Part shown: piece by piece, positions 63,873-64,000 of the stretch
How the letters are laid out: each line of letters opens with the position of its first letter
Position numbering within the stretch: the stretch's first letter is position 1
Assembly (NCBI RefSeq): GCF_001426185.1
Contig: NZ_LMRP01000002.1
Location: 812,423-876,422 of the forward strand
DNA: 64,000 nucleotides
DNA from: Rhodococcus sp. Leaf247
Lineage (GTDB): Bacteria > Actinomycetota > Actinomycetes > Mycobacteriales > Mycobacteriaceae
Direction: 5' to 3'
Made by a program: the position numbers and the translations under genes
The notes under the pieces: generated by a model
Told to the model about the DNA's origin: nothing
Database searches by the model: none
Seen by the model: only the letters and a program-made list of their open reading frames with translations

Positions 63873-64000
63873 CTAGGCGTTCAGGCGCTGCTTGAGGGCC
63901 TCGAACTCGTCCTTGATGCCGGTGGGCAGCTTCTCGCCGACGAAGTCGAACCACTCCTCGATCAGCGGGATCTCCTTCTTCCACTCGTCGACGTTCACCG
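63873..64000 (-). CDS. pckG: Phosphoenolpyruvate carboxykinase (GTP), C-terminal fragment (cut by window edge)
   Basis: The last 41 codons of a gene running out of the window. The translation [20 protein letters not shown] and the ending [11 protein letters not shown] are the conserved C-terminus of actinobacterial GTP-dependent PEP carboxykinase (Rv0211). The enzyme converts oxaloacetate to PEP. The rest lies outside the window. Stop codon TAG at 63873-63875. Confidence 0.85.
   Translation of the reverse strand, partial: VNVDEWKKEIPLIEEWFDFVGEKLPTGIKDEFEALKQRLNA

Overview
The window is chromosomal DNA from a high-GC, mycolic-acid-containing actinobacterium, most likely Rhodococcus or a close relative. 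The evidence is the very high GC content, frequent GTG starts, many 4-nt ATGA/GTGA gene overlaps, and gene content and order matching mycobacterial and rhodococcal chromosomes from memory: aftD with its small DUF2613 partner, lpqI, htdX-fabG4-fadA2, fadE5, metZ-rhodanese, purT, a citE-MaoC-fadE19-accA1-accD1 block, and F420-dependent glucose-6-phosphate dehydrogenase at the left edge.

Layout. 1-4.1 kb: a partial fgd diverges from a luciferase-like monooxygenase, FAD/NAD(P)-binding protein and TauD-type dioxygenase operon. 4.1-7.3 kb: DUF222/HNH protein, membrane protein, ComB-like phosphatase, small ANTAR-like protein. 7.4-12.4 kb: a five-gene, fully overlapping minus-strand operon of three flavin monooxygenases, a DUF1684 protein and a 2OG-Fe(II) oxygenase, probably for scavenging sulfur or other heteroatoms. 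12.5-16.5 kb: an Eis-like acetyltransferase, a GNAT, a HAD phosphatase and isochorismate synthase. 16.5-29.4 kb: a compositionally odd secreted phospholipase A2, metZ/rhodanese, a drug exporter, an old yellow enzyme, fprA, small catabolic enzymes, purT, a CoA-racemase family protein and a methyltransferase.

29.5-45.8 kb is acyl-CoA metabolism. fadE5 lies about 11 kb from fadA2/fabG4-htdX. Between them sit the leucine/isovalerate operon accD1-accA1-fadE19-MaoC-citE, a flavin reductase, a VanW-family envelope protein and a retron-type reverse transcriptase. Near-identical TTACnnnCGAGTA sites occur at the fadE5 and fadA2/fabG4 promoters, so those genes are probably co-regulated by a TetR-type repressor. 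Two different 16-bp sites precede accD1.

The most interesting element is the reverse transcriptase at 40.57-41.85 kb. Directly upstream, on the same strand, is a segment of about 165 nt bounded by a 19/20-nt imperfect inverted repeat. It contains two short perfect hairpins and a larger GC-rich hairpin, which is the layout of a retron msr-msd locus. The unit lies between two strong hairpins.

45.8-64 kb is an envelope-biogenesis region: TetR, lpqI, a universal stress protein, the DUF2613 peptide, aftD (apparently starting at CTG), an acyltransferase, a DUF3068 protein, an alcohol dehydrogenase, an FAH-family enzyme, a flippase-like protein, a polytopic membrane protein, a GT4 glycosyltransferase, two methyltransferases, a ROK kinase, and the end of GTP-dependent PEP carboxykinase.
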